Shown here one piece after another: positions 35,699 to 44,952 of a stretch of 64,000 nucleotides of DNA. Position numbers and translations under genes: made by a program. Location of the stretch: NCBI GenBank assembly GCA_002737595.1, contig NSHZ01000002.1:1-64000 (forward strand), in the 5' to 3' direction. Below the pieces are notes generated by a model. It worked only from the letters and a program-made list of their open reading frames with translations. It had not been told where the DNA came from and did not search any database. The stretch's first letter is position 1; each line of letters begins with the position of its first letter. The DNA is from Actinomycetota bacterium. Its GTDB lineage: Bacteria; Actinomycetota; Actinomycetes; Nanopelagicales; Nanopelagicaceae.

Positions 35699-37605
35699 TG
35701 AAGAGAGTCTTCCTCGCTCTCATATTCCTCATCTCTACTCAAATTAATCTGCAACCAGTGCATGCGGCGACTTCTACCATTAATTATGCGTTTGCAAATA
35801 TTGCACAAGCCAGTACAAATTCGCCAGCTAGCATCAGTCTTGAGTTAACCTCACCTGATAGAGCCCAGTCATGGAATGTGCGTATCTCGCGCACTCCCAA
35901 GGTATTTAACTCTCGCAGTGAACTATTGGCATTTGAGAAGAATCCTTCAATTGCTTCTCAAGTAGTTCTTGCTAAGAGCGGTAATGAAGATTTAGAGAAG
36001 ATTAATCCCTTTCGAGTACGCATAGAGATTCCTGATGCACCGCAAAAATCCTTGGAAATAAGGGGTTATCTTGCAGAGATTTCCACTATTGGTGGAAAGC
36101 CCGCGAAAGTTCCTTTCTTTCTTATCGGTAAAGGGAATCAGGGTGTAGCACCCACCCCTGTGTCGTGGATATGGCCAATACTGGATACTCCGCATAGAAA
36201 TATCGAAGGTGCATTTATGGATGATGTACTCGCTACAAGTTTGCTCCCTCAAGGCCGTCTTGGTCGTATGCTCACCGCAGCTGAGGGAAGGAACTTCACG
36301 TGGTACATCGATGCTGAGTTAATTGAAAGCGTAGAAGCGATGAGTAAGGGTTACTCCTTACTTGATGGCAGTGACGGAGTTGGCCAAAGTGCAGCCATAG
36401 AATGGTTAGCACGTCTCCGTGTAGCAATTGTGGGCCGCGATGTCTATGCCGCACCTTACGGTGACCCGGATTTGGCCACCTTCATCTCACTCAAGAAACC
36501 AAATGCTCTAGCGGCATTACAAATGATCGGTGTAAACCGCTTAGCTCAATCTCTTGGAGTGAGTGTGCAGAGCGATCTCGCCTGGCCAAGCAGAGGTATC
36601 CTCTCGTCAAAATCACTCGCGTATTTGAAGAGTGCGGGTTATACAAAGTGCATCGTAAGTCGAAGGATGTCTCCAGCTCCTACGAATGAAACTGCAACGC
36701 GTACCTCTTTCGCCAACGCAGGCGGGGTCAACCTCTTCATAGGTGATGAAATTTTGTCGGGGTATTTAAAGAATATTTCTATAGAAGAGAGCAACCACTT
36801 CTATGCCCAACTTGCAATGATCACCGCAGAGCGCCCCACCACCCCGCGACCACAGGTAGTAATACCGGAGCGCATGCCGACACTCACCTATAGCCAAGCA
36901 TTGGTGGCCGATCGCGAACTGCCTATCAATGAGATCTCACCCGTTATCCCGGTCGCTACCGCCACTCCTCTCTCCTCATTGACCACCCTTAAGGTGGCCC
37001 GACTGGAACCACGATCCACTTCAGTGCTACCTCGGGTAGAGAGTTTGATCGCCCAATTTGGCGCCGTCACCCTGCCCCCATACGTGAGTTCGACCGAGTC
37101 AAAGCTTCGCTCCACACTTATTTTAGGAGCTGCTTGGCGGAGTGCGCCCTTCGCTGGTTACCTCTTCTCTCAATCGACTCTCAAAATTGCTGAACGGATC
37201 AACCGGCAAGCTCGAGTGCTGCCCGGCCGCTACACGTTGACAGACCTCAGTGGGAAGGTGCCACTGACTCTCAGAAATGATGCCGCGATACCCGTTAACC
37301 TCCGGCTCGAGCTGCGTCCCACAACGCTTCGCCTGAAGCAGCCGGATGCTATTGACATTCAACTTCCTGCAAAATCACACTCCCAAGTGTCGGTGCCAAT
37401 TACGGCGTACTCATCAGGTGAAGTCTTTGTAGAAGCCAGGCTCTTAGATGCCTCCAACCATCAAGTAGGCGATGTTGTTTTGCTGCAGGTTTCTATTTCC
37501 AGCATTCCACCAGCAGCAATCTTGGTGACCGAGATCGCTGGCGCTGCCCTGCTCCTTGCTGCAGCAGCGCAGGTAATTCGCAGATTGAGAAAGCGTAGAT
37601 CATGA
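35698..37605 (+). CDS. Secreted membrane-anchored protein (DUF6049-like)
   Basis: 635 aa. The N-terminal signal peptide (MKRVFLALIFLISTQ..VHAATS) and a single C-terminal helix (AAILVTEIAGAALLLAAAAQVI) followed by RRLRKRRS give an extracellular domain anchored by its tail. The outer part looks beta-rich, with an Ig-like domain near the C-terminus. Its position directly before murJ matches the DUF6049 proteins of actinobacteria, of unknown function and probably linked to the cell wall. It overlaps murJ by 4 bp. Confidence 0.8.
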   Translation: MKRVFLALIFLISTQINLQPVHAATSTINYAFANIAQASTNSPASISLELTSPDRAQSWNVRISRTPKVFNSRSELLAFEKNPSIASQVVLAKSGNEDLEKINPFRVRIEIPDAPQKSLEIRGYLAEISTIGGKPAKVPFFLIGKGNQGVAPTPVSWIWPILDTPHRNIEGAFMDDVLATSLLPQGRLGRMLTAAEGRNFTWYIDAELIESVEAMSKGYSLLDGSDGVGQSAAIEWLARLRVAIVGRDVYAAPYGDPDLATFISLKKPNALAALQMIGVNRLAQSLGVSVQSDLAWPSRGILSSKSLAYLKSAGYTKCIVSRRMSPAPTNETATRTSFANAGGVNLFIGDEILSGYLKNISIEESNHFYAQLAMITAERPTTPRPQVVIPERMPTLTYSQALVADRELPINEISPVIPVATATPLSSLTTLKVARLEPRSTSVLPRVESLIAQFGAVTLPPYVSSTESKLRSTLILGAAWRSAPFAGYLFSQSTLKIAERINRQARVLPGRYTLTDLSGKVPLTLRNDAAIPVNLRLELRPTTLRLKQPDAIDIQLPAKSHSQVSVPITAYSSGEVFVEARLLDASNHQVGDVVLLQVSISSIPPAAILVTEIAGAALLLAAAAQVIRRLRKRRS

Positions 37606-39239
37606 GCGAAGTGATGCGTTCATCAGCAATCATGGCGGTGGGAACCACCATCTCTCGTCTTACTGGGCTCGTCCGTAACCTCTTACTCGTCATTGCTCTC
37701 GGGACTGCAATTCTTGGTGACACTTTTCAAGTAGCTAATACCATTCCAATGATTATCTATATTCTTGTGGCGGGCGGCGCCCTTAATGCGGTCTTTGTGC
37801 CGCAACTCGTGAGAGCTATGAAGGATAGTTCTGACGGAGGAAGTGCTTTTACTTCTAAATTGGTAACGGCCACTGTAGTCATACTCGGCGGCGCTACTTT
37901 CGTCACAATTCTTGCTGCCCCGCTAATTATTCGGCTTTATGCAAGTAAATTTTCAGATCCTGGTTTTATTGACGAGTTCAACCTCACTGTCACTTTTGCA
38001 CGTTACTGTTTGCCGCAGATTTTCTTTCTCGGTCTCTTCACTGTCCTTGGCCAGATCGCCAACGCTCGTGGGAGTTTCGGTCCAATGATGTGGGCGCCGA
38101 TCGCTAATAACCTCGTTGTAATAATGGTTTTAGGTGTCTTTATTGCTATCGCACCTTCCGCGAGCGCCGATTCTCTTACCACGGGGGAGCAGGCATTACT
38201 CGGTGTTGGAACTTCATTCGGTGCGCTTATTCAAGCTTTACTACTTCTTCCGGTATTGGCACGGTCGGGAGTGAAATTGCGTCTCAACTTCCATTGGCGG
38301 GAGTTGCGCAAATCTGCCGGTCTGGCTACGTGGACTCTTATTTTTGTGCTTTTTAATCAATTGGGTTTTATAGTGATCGTAAACTTGGCTACTGCAGTCT
38401 CGGTTCGAGCAACACAAGCTGGGATTACTGATGGAGTCGGATTTACTCCCTACCAAAATGCCTATCTCATATTTATGTTGCCTCATTCAATTATTGCGGT
38501 CTCATTTGTGACGGCACTTTTACCAAGAATTTCAAGAGCGGCGGCGGCTGGTAAAGGGGAGAGTGTCAAACGTGATCTAGTGAGTCACCTCGGAATTGTG
38601 GGCGCGTTTACGGTTCCCGCAGGGATGGCTTTTCTCTTCTTAGGCCAGCCCATCGCACACTTACTTTATCTTGGCGCTGATAGATCAAGCGCATATCAAA
38701 TAGGATCGGTGCTAACTGGATTCTCGTTGGGAATTATTCCGTTCTCTGCTTCATATCTCTTGCTTCGCGGCTTCTATGCTTATGAGGACACCAAAACACC
38801 AGCTTTCATCACGCTCATTATGAATCTCGTGATGTGCATAGGTGCCTTCATCGCTTATCACTTACTCCCTCTTCGTTGGATCACTGTTGGCATCGCAGTA
38901 GCTTTTGGAATCGGGTATGTAGCAAGCACCTTTATGGCCTCAAGAATTCTTCGCAAAAGGATCGGTGCTCTAGAGGGTGTGTTGTGGACGTATGCAAAAT
39001 TATTCCTTCTCGCTCTTATTGCCTTTCTCCCCTCTTTGATCATTCACCACTTGATCTCTACCGCAAACGAAAGCCTCTCAGCAGTCATTGAGTTACTGCT
39101 TTCCGGAAGCGTCGGGCTCTCCATCTATCTCTGGTTGGGCGGGCTGATGAAAATTGAAGCTCTCATGCAAATTCGTCAGCCACTTGCGAAGGGTTGGAAA
39201 CGCCTCACCGGAGCGCGTGGCCAAAGCGGGAATCAATAA
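37602..39239 (+). CDS. murJ: Lipid II flippase MurJ
   Basis: 545 aa, about 14 transmembrane helices, of the MOP exporter superfamily. The start SSAIMAVGTTISRLTGLVRNLLLV, then LVAGGALNAVFVPQL, is the MurJ/MviN signature. It flips lipid II to the outer face for peptidoglycan polymerisation. There is no C-terminal pseudokinase/FhaA-binding extension as in mycobacterial MviN; the protein ends in a short Lys/Arg-rich tail. Overlaps the DUF6049-like gene. Confidence 0.94.
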   Translation: MSEVMRSSAIMAVGTTISRLTGLVRNLLLVIALGTAILGDTFQVANTIPMIIYILVAGGALNAVFVPQLVRAMKDSSDGGSAFTSKLVTATVVILGGATFVTILAAPLIIRLYASKFSDPGFIDEFNLTVTFARYCLPQIFFLGLFTVLGQIANARGSFGPMMWAPIANNLVVIMVLGVFIAIAPSASADSLTTGEQALLGVGTSFGALIQALLLLPVLARSGVKLRLNFHWRELRKSAGLATWTLIFVLFNQLGFIVIVNLATAVSVRATQAGITDGVGFTPYQNAYLIFMLPHSIIAVSFVTALLPRISRAAAAGKGESVKRDLVSHLGIVGAFTVPAGMAFLFLGQPIAHLLYLGADRSSAYQIGSVLTGFSLGIIPFSASYLLLRGFYAYEDTKTPAFITLIMNLVMCIGAFIAYHLLPLRWITVGIAVAFGIGYVASTFMASRILRKRIGALEGVLWTYAKLFLLALIAFLPSLIIHHLISTANESLSAVIELLLSGSVGLSIYLWLGGLMKIEALMQIRQPLAKGWKRLTGARGQSGNQ

Positions 39240-39280
39240 CGCCTAGGATTAGTTTCATATTCATCGATGGAAGGTAAGAG

Positions 39281-40234
39281 ATGGCTCTGGCTCATGGAAC
39301 GCGCGAAAATCCTGCTGAAGTAGTAATCGTGGGCTCCGGCCCCGCCGGTTACACCGCCGCGATCTACTCAGCGCGCGCTCAACTCGAGCCGATTCTCTAT
39401 CAAGGCTCCGTCACCGCAGGTGGCGCCTTGATGAACACCACTGAAGTAGAGAATTTTCCCGGATTCCCCAGCGGAATTATGGGTCCTGAGTTGATGGATT
39501 CCATGCGCGATCAGGCCGAGCGCTTCGGGACAAAGATGATCACTGATGACATCACTGAGATGGAATTAGCAGGCAGCATCAAACGTCTCGTTGATGGTTC
39601 AGGCAATGAAGTCTTTGCTAAGAGTGTCATCTTGGCGATGGGTTCGGCCTATCGCGAATTAGGACTTCCCGATGAGAAGCGACTCTCCGGCCATGGCGTC
39701 TCATGGTGTGCCACGTGTGATGGATTCTTCTTCCGCGACCAAGATATAGCCGTCGTGGGCGGCGGAGACTCAGCTGTGGAAGAAGCTACCTTCCTTACCC
39801 GATTTGCTTCCTCAGTCACCATGATTCATCGCCGTGACTCGCTACGGGCTTCGAAAATCATGGCTCAACGCGCACACAGCAATCCTAAGATTAAGTTTGC
39901 CTGGAATAGTGAAGTAAGTGAGATTCATGGCGAAACGAAGGTAAGTGCTGTCACGCTACGGAATGTAAATGATGGATCTACCAGCACTCTCCCCATTACT
40001 GGGCTCTTTGTAGCTATTGGTCACGATCCACGGAATGAATTAGTGAAAAACCAGATAACCCTTGATGGTGAGGGTTACGTATTAGTTGATGAAGGAAGTA
40101 CCCGTACCAATCTCCCAGGAGTATTTGCTTGTGGGGACCTAGTGGACCACATCTATCGACAAGCGATTACAGCGGCCGGTTCGGGATGTCAGGCCGCTCT
40201 CGATGCAGAACGTTTTCTTTCCGATTCACACTAA
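39281..40234 (+). CDS. trxB: Thioredoxin reductase
   Basis: 317 aa flavoprotein passing electrons from NADPH to thioredoxin. FAD loop [19 protein letters not shown], redox disulfide [15 protein letters not shown] loop [16 protein letters not shown] and the final [27 protein letters not shown] are all intact. Starts at ATG 39281 after GGAAGG, 27 bp ahead of trxA. Confidence 0.97.
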   Translation: MALAHGTRENPAEVVIVGSGPAGYTAAIYSARAQLEPILYQGSVTAGGALMNTTEVENFPGFPSGIMGPELMDSMRDQAERFGTKMITDDITEMELAGSIKRLVDGSGNEVFAKSVILAMGSAYRELGLPDEKRLSGHGVSWCATCDGFFFRDQDIAVVGGGDSAVEEATFLTRFASSVTMIHRRDSLRASKIMAQRAHSNPKIKFAWNSEVSEIHGETKVSAVTLRNVNDGSTSTLPITGLFVAIGHDPRNELVKNQITLDGEGYVLVDEGSTRTNLPGVFACGDLVDHIYRQAITAAGSGCQAALDAERFLSDSH

Positions 40235-40261
40235 GATCTACAGATAACGAAGGGATAAATA

Positions 40262-40585
40262 ATGGGCGCTATGACTGCAGTAACAACAGCTACCTTTGAT
40301 GCCGAGGTACTTAAGAGCAATCTGCCAGTCCTGGTAGATTTTTGGGCAGAGTGGTGCGGACCGTGCCGCGCTGTAGCTCCGATTCTGGAAGAGATTTCAA
40401 AAGAACATGGCGCAAAGCTCAAGATCGTTAAGCTTAATATCGACGAAAACTCAGAGCTCGCCATTAAATATGGCATTACTTCTATTCCGGCTTTAAATAT
40501 TTTCGTTAATGGTGAGGTTGTGAAGAGCATTGTCGGAGCTAAGCCAAAGCCCATGCTTCTGAAAGATCTCGAAGCTTTTATCTAA
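40262..40585 (+). CDS. trxA: Thioredoxin
   Basis: 107 aa with the active site [15 protein letters not shown] and the cis-Pro loop [11 protein letters not shown]. It reduces disulfides in cytoplasmic proteins and pairs with TrxB. ATG 40262 follows GAAGGG; ATG 40271 is possible too. Followed by cwlM as in mycobacteria (trxB2-trxC-cwlM). Confidence 0.97.
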   Translation: MGAMTAVTTATFDAEVLKSNLPVLVDFWAEWCGPCRAVAPILEEISKEHGAKLKIVKLNIDENSELAIKYGITSIPALNIFVNGEVVKSIVGAKPKPMLLKDLEAFI

Positions 40586-40609
40586 AGAGACATCGATCTT
40601 AGATATCTC

Positions 40610-41740
40610 ATGATATTAAAACGTGGATCACGGGGAGTTGAGGTTGTTGAGCTCCGTGACACTTTGGTCCGTTTAGGGCTACTAGAGAGTATTAATTCTG
40701 CAGCGGAGCAAGACCTTTTTGACGAAGAAGTTGAAGTTGCGGTGCGCGCTTTTCAACAAGGGCGCGGGTTAACTTCTGATGGCATGGTGGGCACGCATAC
40801 TTTTCGCGCGCTTGATGAAGCTCGATGGAGATTAGGCGATCGTGTCATCCGAATAAGCACTCCAATGATGCGTGGTGACGATATCGCGCTTCTACAAACT
40901 CGGCTGATGGAGATGGGTTTTGATTTGGGTCGGATCGATGGCATTTTCGGCCCGCGCAGTGCACAAGCTCTCGCAGCGTTTCAGAAATCATCAGGATTAA
41001 ATGGTGATGGTTCATGTGGTCCAGATACACTGCTTGCTCTTCGTCGCCTTCAACGTACCGTCACTGGCGGTCTCGCACACGGTTTAAGAGAGGCAGATGC
41101 GATACGTCGACAGGGACCGGCGCTCTCTGGAAAACGCATTGTTATTGATCCAGGTCATGGTGGTGATGATTTTGGCGTGAGTGCCTTCGATCTCAATGAG
41201 TCCGAGATTGTGCTTGATGTGGCCTCGCGCATTGAAGGCAGACTCGGAGCCCTCGGTGTCGCTGTTTACCTGACCCGCGGCTCGCAAAGTTCGCCTATTG
41301 ATGATGGGAAGAGAGCCGAGTTTGCCAATCAGAGCGGCGCAGATCTCTTCCTCTCCCTCCACCTGGATGCAAATCTGGCACCGGATGCCCGTGGGGTAGC
41401 CACTTACTATTACGGCAATGATGCCCACGGCGCACACTCTGTGGTGGGCCAACGTCTGGCTTCACTCATCCAACGAGAGGTCTGCGCCCGAACAGATCTC
41501 CTTGATTGCCGAGTACACGCAAAGACGTGGGAGCTACTCCGAAATACCAGAATGCCGGCAGTGCGCGTCGAACTTGGTTATCTCACAAATCCTGGTGATG
41601 CGGCCAGACTTCGGGATGGAAATTTTCGTGAGGTCTTAGCTGAGTCCCTGGCGATCGCAATTCAACGTCTCTACTTGCCTGACGATGGCGAAGGTGAGAC
41701 TGGAGTACTTCGCTTGAGCGATTTGCGTGAGAAGATATAA
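40610..41740 (+). CDS. cwlM: CwlM-type N-acetylmuramoyl-L-alanine amidase family protein
   Basis: 376 aa: two peptidoglycan-binding repeats (about residues 1-70 and 80-145), then an amidase_3 domain. The zinc and catalytic residues look complete: His in DPGHGGDD, Glu in NESEIVLD, His in LSLHLDAN, Glu in RVELGYLTN. The N-terminus MILKRGSRGVEVVEL has no signal peptide, so the protein should stay in the cytoplasm, as in Mycobacterium, where phosphorylated CwlM activates MurA rather than cutting the wall. Its place after trxB-trxA and the PknB in this window fit that role; the phosphosite is not identified. Confidence 0.88.
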   Translation: MILKRGSRGVEVVELRDTLVRLGLLESINSAAEQDLFDEEVEVAVRAFQQGRGLTSDGMVGTHTFRALDEARWRLGDRVIRISTPMMRGDDIALLQTRLMEMGFDLGRIDGIFGPRSAQALAAFQKSSGLNGDGSCGPDTLLALRRLQRTVTGGLAHGLREADAIRRQGPALSGKRIVIDPGHGGDDFGVSAFDLNESEIVLDVASRIEGRLGALGVAVYLTRGSQSSPIDDGKRAEFANQSGADLFLSLHLDANLAPDARGVATYYYGNDAHGAHSVVGQRLASLIQREVCARTDLLDCRVHAKTWELLRNTRMPAVRVELGYLTNPGDAARLRDGNFREVLAESLAIAIQRLYLPDDGEGETGVLRLSDLREKI

Positions 41741-41742
41741 GT

Positions 41743-43041
41743 ATGACCACTGGATCGCGCCTCGACTCTTTCGTAGCGCGTTATGCAGAGCGGACCAAAA
41801 GCATGACTGCCAGCGAGATCCGGGCACTCTTTGCGGTGGCCTCCAGACCTGAAGTGGTCTCTCTCGCCGGCGGCATGCCAAACCTCACTGCGCTGCCAAT
41901 GGATGTGGTCTCTCAAATTGTCGCAGACGTGATTAATGAAAATGGTCAGGTTGCTTTGCAGTACGGCAGTGGACAGGGTGATCCAGTCTTACGTGAGCAA
42001 ATCACTGAGATCATGAAACTTGAGGGGATTGATTCCCATCCTGATGACGTCGTCGTTACTACTGGTTCACAGCAGGCTCTCGATCTAGTTGCTCGCATTT
42101 TTCTTGACCCAGGTGATGTGGTTCTTGCTGAGGCACCTTCCTATGTAGGAGCTCTCGGAACTTTCCGGCAATATCAAGCGCGCATCGTCCATGTTGAGAT
42201 GGATGATGACGGTTTGATCCCAGAGAGATTGCGTGAAGCCATAGCTCACACACGCGCGCAGGGCGGAAAGATTAAATTCCTCTACACAATTCCAAATTTT
42301 CACAATCCGGCTGGAGTATCGCTTTCATTAGAACGACGCCAAGAGGTACTTCAGATTGCGCGCAATGCAGACATTCTTATTATTGAAGATAATCCTTACG
42401 GGCTTCTTGGTTTTGATACTGAACCCACTCGTGCAATGCGAGCAGATGATCCAGACAATGTCGTTTATTTAGGCTCTTTTTCAAAGACATTTGCACCAGG
42501 CTTACGTGTGGGTTGGGCTGCTGCGCCACACGCAGTTCGTGAAAAGCTTGTATTGGCTAGCGAGTCTTCAATTCTCTGCCCGTCAAATTTTGCACAAATG
42601 GCTATTTCCCGGTATTTCGCAACTCAACCGTGGCAAGATCAAATCAAATCTTTTCAAGGCCTTTATCAAGAACGCCGTGATGCCATGTTGGAAACTCTCG
42701 AACAACTCTTTCCGGCAACTGCTACGTGGACTAAACCGGGTGGCGGTTTCTATGTATGGGTAACACTTCCGGAAGGCATTGATACAAAGGCTATGTTGCC
42801 GCGTGCTGTTACCTCACGTGTTGCCTATGTTCCAGGAACTGCTTTCTTTGCCGATGGTTTCGGTTCATGGTCAATGCGTCTCTCTTACTGTTACCCATCA
42901 CCTGATCGAATTCGTGAAGGTGTGCGGCGTCTTGCGGGAGTCATTGAAGAAGAGATGGAGTTGCGTGCCACTTTCGGAAGTGCGGCTATTCCATTGAGTG
43001 AACGTTCTCAAAGAATCCTGCCACCTAGTGAATTGATATGA
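41743..43041 (+). CDS. PLP-dependent aminotransferase (class I/II, LysN/MocR-like)
   Basis: 432 aa fold-type I aminotransferase. It has the motifs ISLAGGMPN-like VSLAGGMPNLTALP, QYGSGQGDPVLREQI, IPNFHNPAGVSLS, IIEDNPYGLLGFD and the PLP Lys in LGSFSKTFAPGLRVGW. This is the group of 2-aminoadipate/aromatic/valine-type transaminases; no DNA-binding domain is present. Substrate uncertain. It is 2 nt after cwlM and overlaps ddl by 4 bp, so a role in supplying a wall or D-amino-acid precursor is possible but unproven. Confidence 0.9.
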   Translation: MTTGSRLDSFVARYAERTKSMTASEIRALFAVASRPEVVSLAGGMPNLTALPMDVVSQIVADVINENGQVALQYGSGQGDPVLREQITEIMKLEGIDSHPDDVVVTTGSQQALDLVARIFLDPGDVVLAEAPSYVGALGTFRQYQARIVHVEMDDDGLIPERLREAIAHTRAQGGKIKFLYTIPNFHNPAGVSLSLERRQEVLQIARNADILIIEDNPYGLLGFDTEPTRAMRADDPDNVVYLGSFSKTFAPGLRVGWAAAPHAVREKLVLASESSILCPSNFAQMAISRYFATQPWQDQIKSFQGLYQERRDAMLETLEQLFPATATWTKPGGGFYVWVTLPEGIDTKAMLPRAVTSRVAYVPGTAFFADGFGSWSMRLSYCYPSPDRIREGVRRLAGVIEEEMELRATFGSAAIPLSERSQRILPPSELI

Positions 43042-44015
43042 GTGAGATGCGGCTATCCCGCGTGCTCGTGCTCTCTGGGGGCCTCTCCCATGAGCGGGAT
43101 GTCTCCATCCGCTCTGGTCGTCGGGTAGCAGAGGCTCTTCGCTCGCAGGGCATAGAGGTCAGTGAGGTTGACTCGGATAGTTCACTCCTTCCTACCCTTT
43201 CAACCCTTGAATCTGGGAGTGTCATCTTCCCTACGCTCCACGGGGCAGCGGGTGAAGATGGCGCCATTCGAGACATCTTCGAGATGCTCGACCTCCCCTA
43301 TGTCGGATCTAGTGCTGATGCCTGCAGGAGATCCTTCGACAAGCCGGTTGCAAAGGGAATCGTGGAAGCTGTTGGAATTCGAGTACCTGCCTCCAGGGTC
43401 TTGCCGCACTCCACCTTCCGTGAACTCGGAGCGCAATACTTACTTCCGTTGATTGAGAAATCTGTTGGCTTACCGCTAATGGTCAAGCCCGCTAAAGGCG
43501 GATCAGCATTAGGTGCGAGTGTGGTTCGTAGCACTGCTGAGCTTCCCGAGGCCATGATCTCTGCCTTCTCTTACGGCAACGACGTAGTCATTGAACCTTT
43601 CATTGCCGGACGAGAAATTGCCGTCTCTGTCATAGAAGAGAGTGACGGAACTCTTACAGCACTTCCCGTTGTGGAAATTGTGGCTGATTCAGGTTTCTAC
43701 TCCTATGACGCCAGATATACCGCTGGGTTAACTGAATTCTTTGTGCCAGCAAACATAGATTCGGCGTTGAGTGCCAGAGCTGCCGACGTTGCTAAGAAGG
43801 TTCATTCGGTTCTTGGGCTTCGTGATCTTTCGCGTTCCGATCTCATCATAGATAACAATGGTGAGGTCTGGTTCCTAGAAGTTAATGTGGCCCCTGGTAT
43901 GACAGAGACATCGTTATTACCGCAATCTGTAGCAGCCACTGGCCGAGATATCGGGATGCTATATAAGGAATTAGCAGAACGCGCTCTGCTTCGTAAGTAC
44001 GCTACTTCTCAATAA
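43038..44015 (+). CDS. ddl: D-alanine--D-alanine ligase family protein
   Basis: 325 aa ATP-grasp enzyme joining two D-alanines for peptidoglycan. It has LSGGLSHERDVSIRSGRRV, PTLHGAAGEDGAIRDIFEML, LPLMVKPAKGGSALGASVV, and WFLEVNVAPGMTETSLLPQ, a divergent form of the usual EVNTxPG motif. Length is near the family's lower end. It may be a second, divergent Ddl, as the chromosome may hold a classic copy elsewhere. ATG overlaps the upstream stop (ATGA). The 3' end overlaps parB by 14 bp. Confidence 0.87.
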   Translation: MSEMRLSRVLVLSGGLSHERDVSIRSGRRVAEALRSQGIEVSEVDSDSSLLPTLSTLESGSVIFPTLHGAAGEDGAIRDIFEMLDLPYVGSSADACRRSFDKPVAKGIVEAVGIRVPASRVLPHSTFRELGAQYLLPLIEKSVGLPLMVKPAKGGSALGASVVRSTAELPEAMISAFSYGNDVVIEPFIAGREIAVSVIEESDGTLTALPVVEIVADSGFYSYDARYTAGLTEFFVPANIDSALSARAADVAKKVHSVLGLRDLSRSDLIIDNNGEVWFLEVNVAPGMTETSLLPQSVAATGRDIGMLYKELAERALLRKYATSQ

Positions 44016-44952
44016 CCTCAAGGATTCTTTCGAGATCGTCTACAGATGCAAACTCAATCGAAATCTTTCCTTTGCTGCGACCTAATTCAATTTTTACACG
44101 AGTATCTAATTGGTCAGAGAGTCGGCTAGAAATTTCTGCTAATCGAGGAGAGGTAGGACGAGCATGTTTTGTGCGAGTCTTTTTCTCATCTTCTAATCCG
44201 CCCATTGCGACAATTTCTTCAACTGCGCGCACACTCAAACCTTCGGCGACAATCTTGGTCGCTAATCTCTCGATCTCTTCGGAGCTCGAAAGTGAAAGGA
44301 GTGCTCGTGCGTGACCCGCGGAGAGCACACCTGCAGCTACTCGCTTCGCAACTGAAGGTGGCAACTTTAATAAACGCAAAGTGTTAGAAATTTGTGGGCG
44401 TGAGCGTCCAACTCGCGCAGCTAGTTCCTCTTGTGTGCAACCAAAATCTTTAAGTAATTGTTCATAAGCTGCCGCTTCTTCTAAAGGATTAAGTTGCGCG
44501 CGATGTAAGTTCTCCAGCAGCGCATCTCTGAGTAAGTCATCATCTTCACTCTCTTTCACAATGACAGTAATCTCTGAAAGGCCAGCTTCTTTACTTGCCC
44601 GGAGCCGGCGCTCACCCATAATTAATTCATATTTACCGTGAGCAAGGGCGCGCACCACTGGCGGTTGTAAGAGGCCAACTTCTTTAATTGAAGCAGCAAG
44701 TTCGGTAAGTGCTTCTGGTTCAAAGATCTGTCTCGGCTGACGAGGATTTGCCGAGATGCTCGTGATGGGAACGGTAACTAGACGGAGTAAACCCTCAAGC
44801 GAAGATTGAGAGTTATCCACAGGCGTTCTGGGCGTTGTGGATACCTCGTTGACCGGCAGTTTTGACTCTTTTAAGGAAGAGTTCTCCACCGGTGAAGAGT
44901 GCGGGATAAGTGCTCCGAGGCCACGGCCGAGGCCGCCTTTCTTTCCACTCAT
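44002..44952 (-). CDS. parB: Chromosome partitioning protein ParB
   Basis: 316 aa CTP-dependent DNA clamp loading at parS. After a flexible N-terminus (GLGRGLGALIP), the CTPase domain has ANPRQPR and GERRLRASKEAGL; the helix-turn-helix reads TQEELAARVGRSRPQISNTLRLLKLP. The C-terminal dimer domain ends near residue 316. It overlaps parA by 4 bp; two parS sites lie in the operon itself. Confidence 0.97.
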   Translation of the reverse strand: MSGKKGGLGRGLGALIPHSSPVENSSLKESKLPVNEVSTTPRTPVDNSQSSLEGLLRLVTVPITSISANPRQPRQIFEPEALTELAASIKEVGLLQPPVVRALAHGKYELIMGERRLRASKEAGLSEITVIVKESEDDDLLRDALLENLHRAQLNPLEEAAAYEQLLKDFGCTQEELAARVGRSRPQISNTLRLLKLPPSVAKRVAAGVLSAGHARALLSLSSSEEIERLATKIVAEGLSVRAVEEIVAMGGLEDEKKTRTKHARPTSPRLAEISSRLSDQLDTRVKIELGRSKGKISIEFASVDDLERILEVIEK

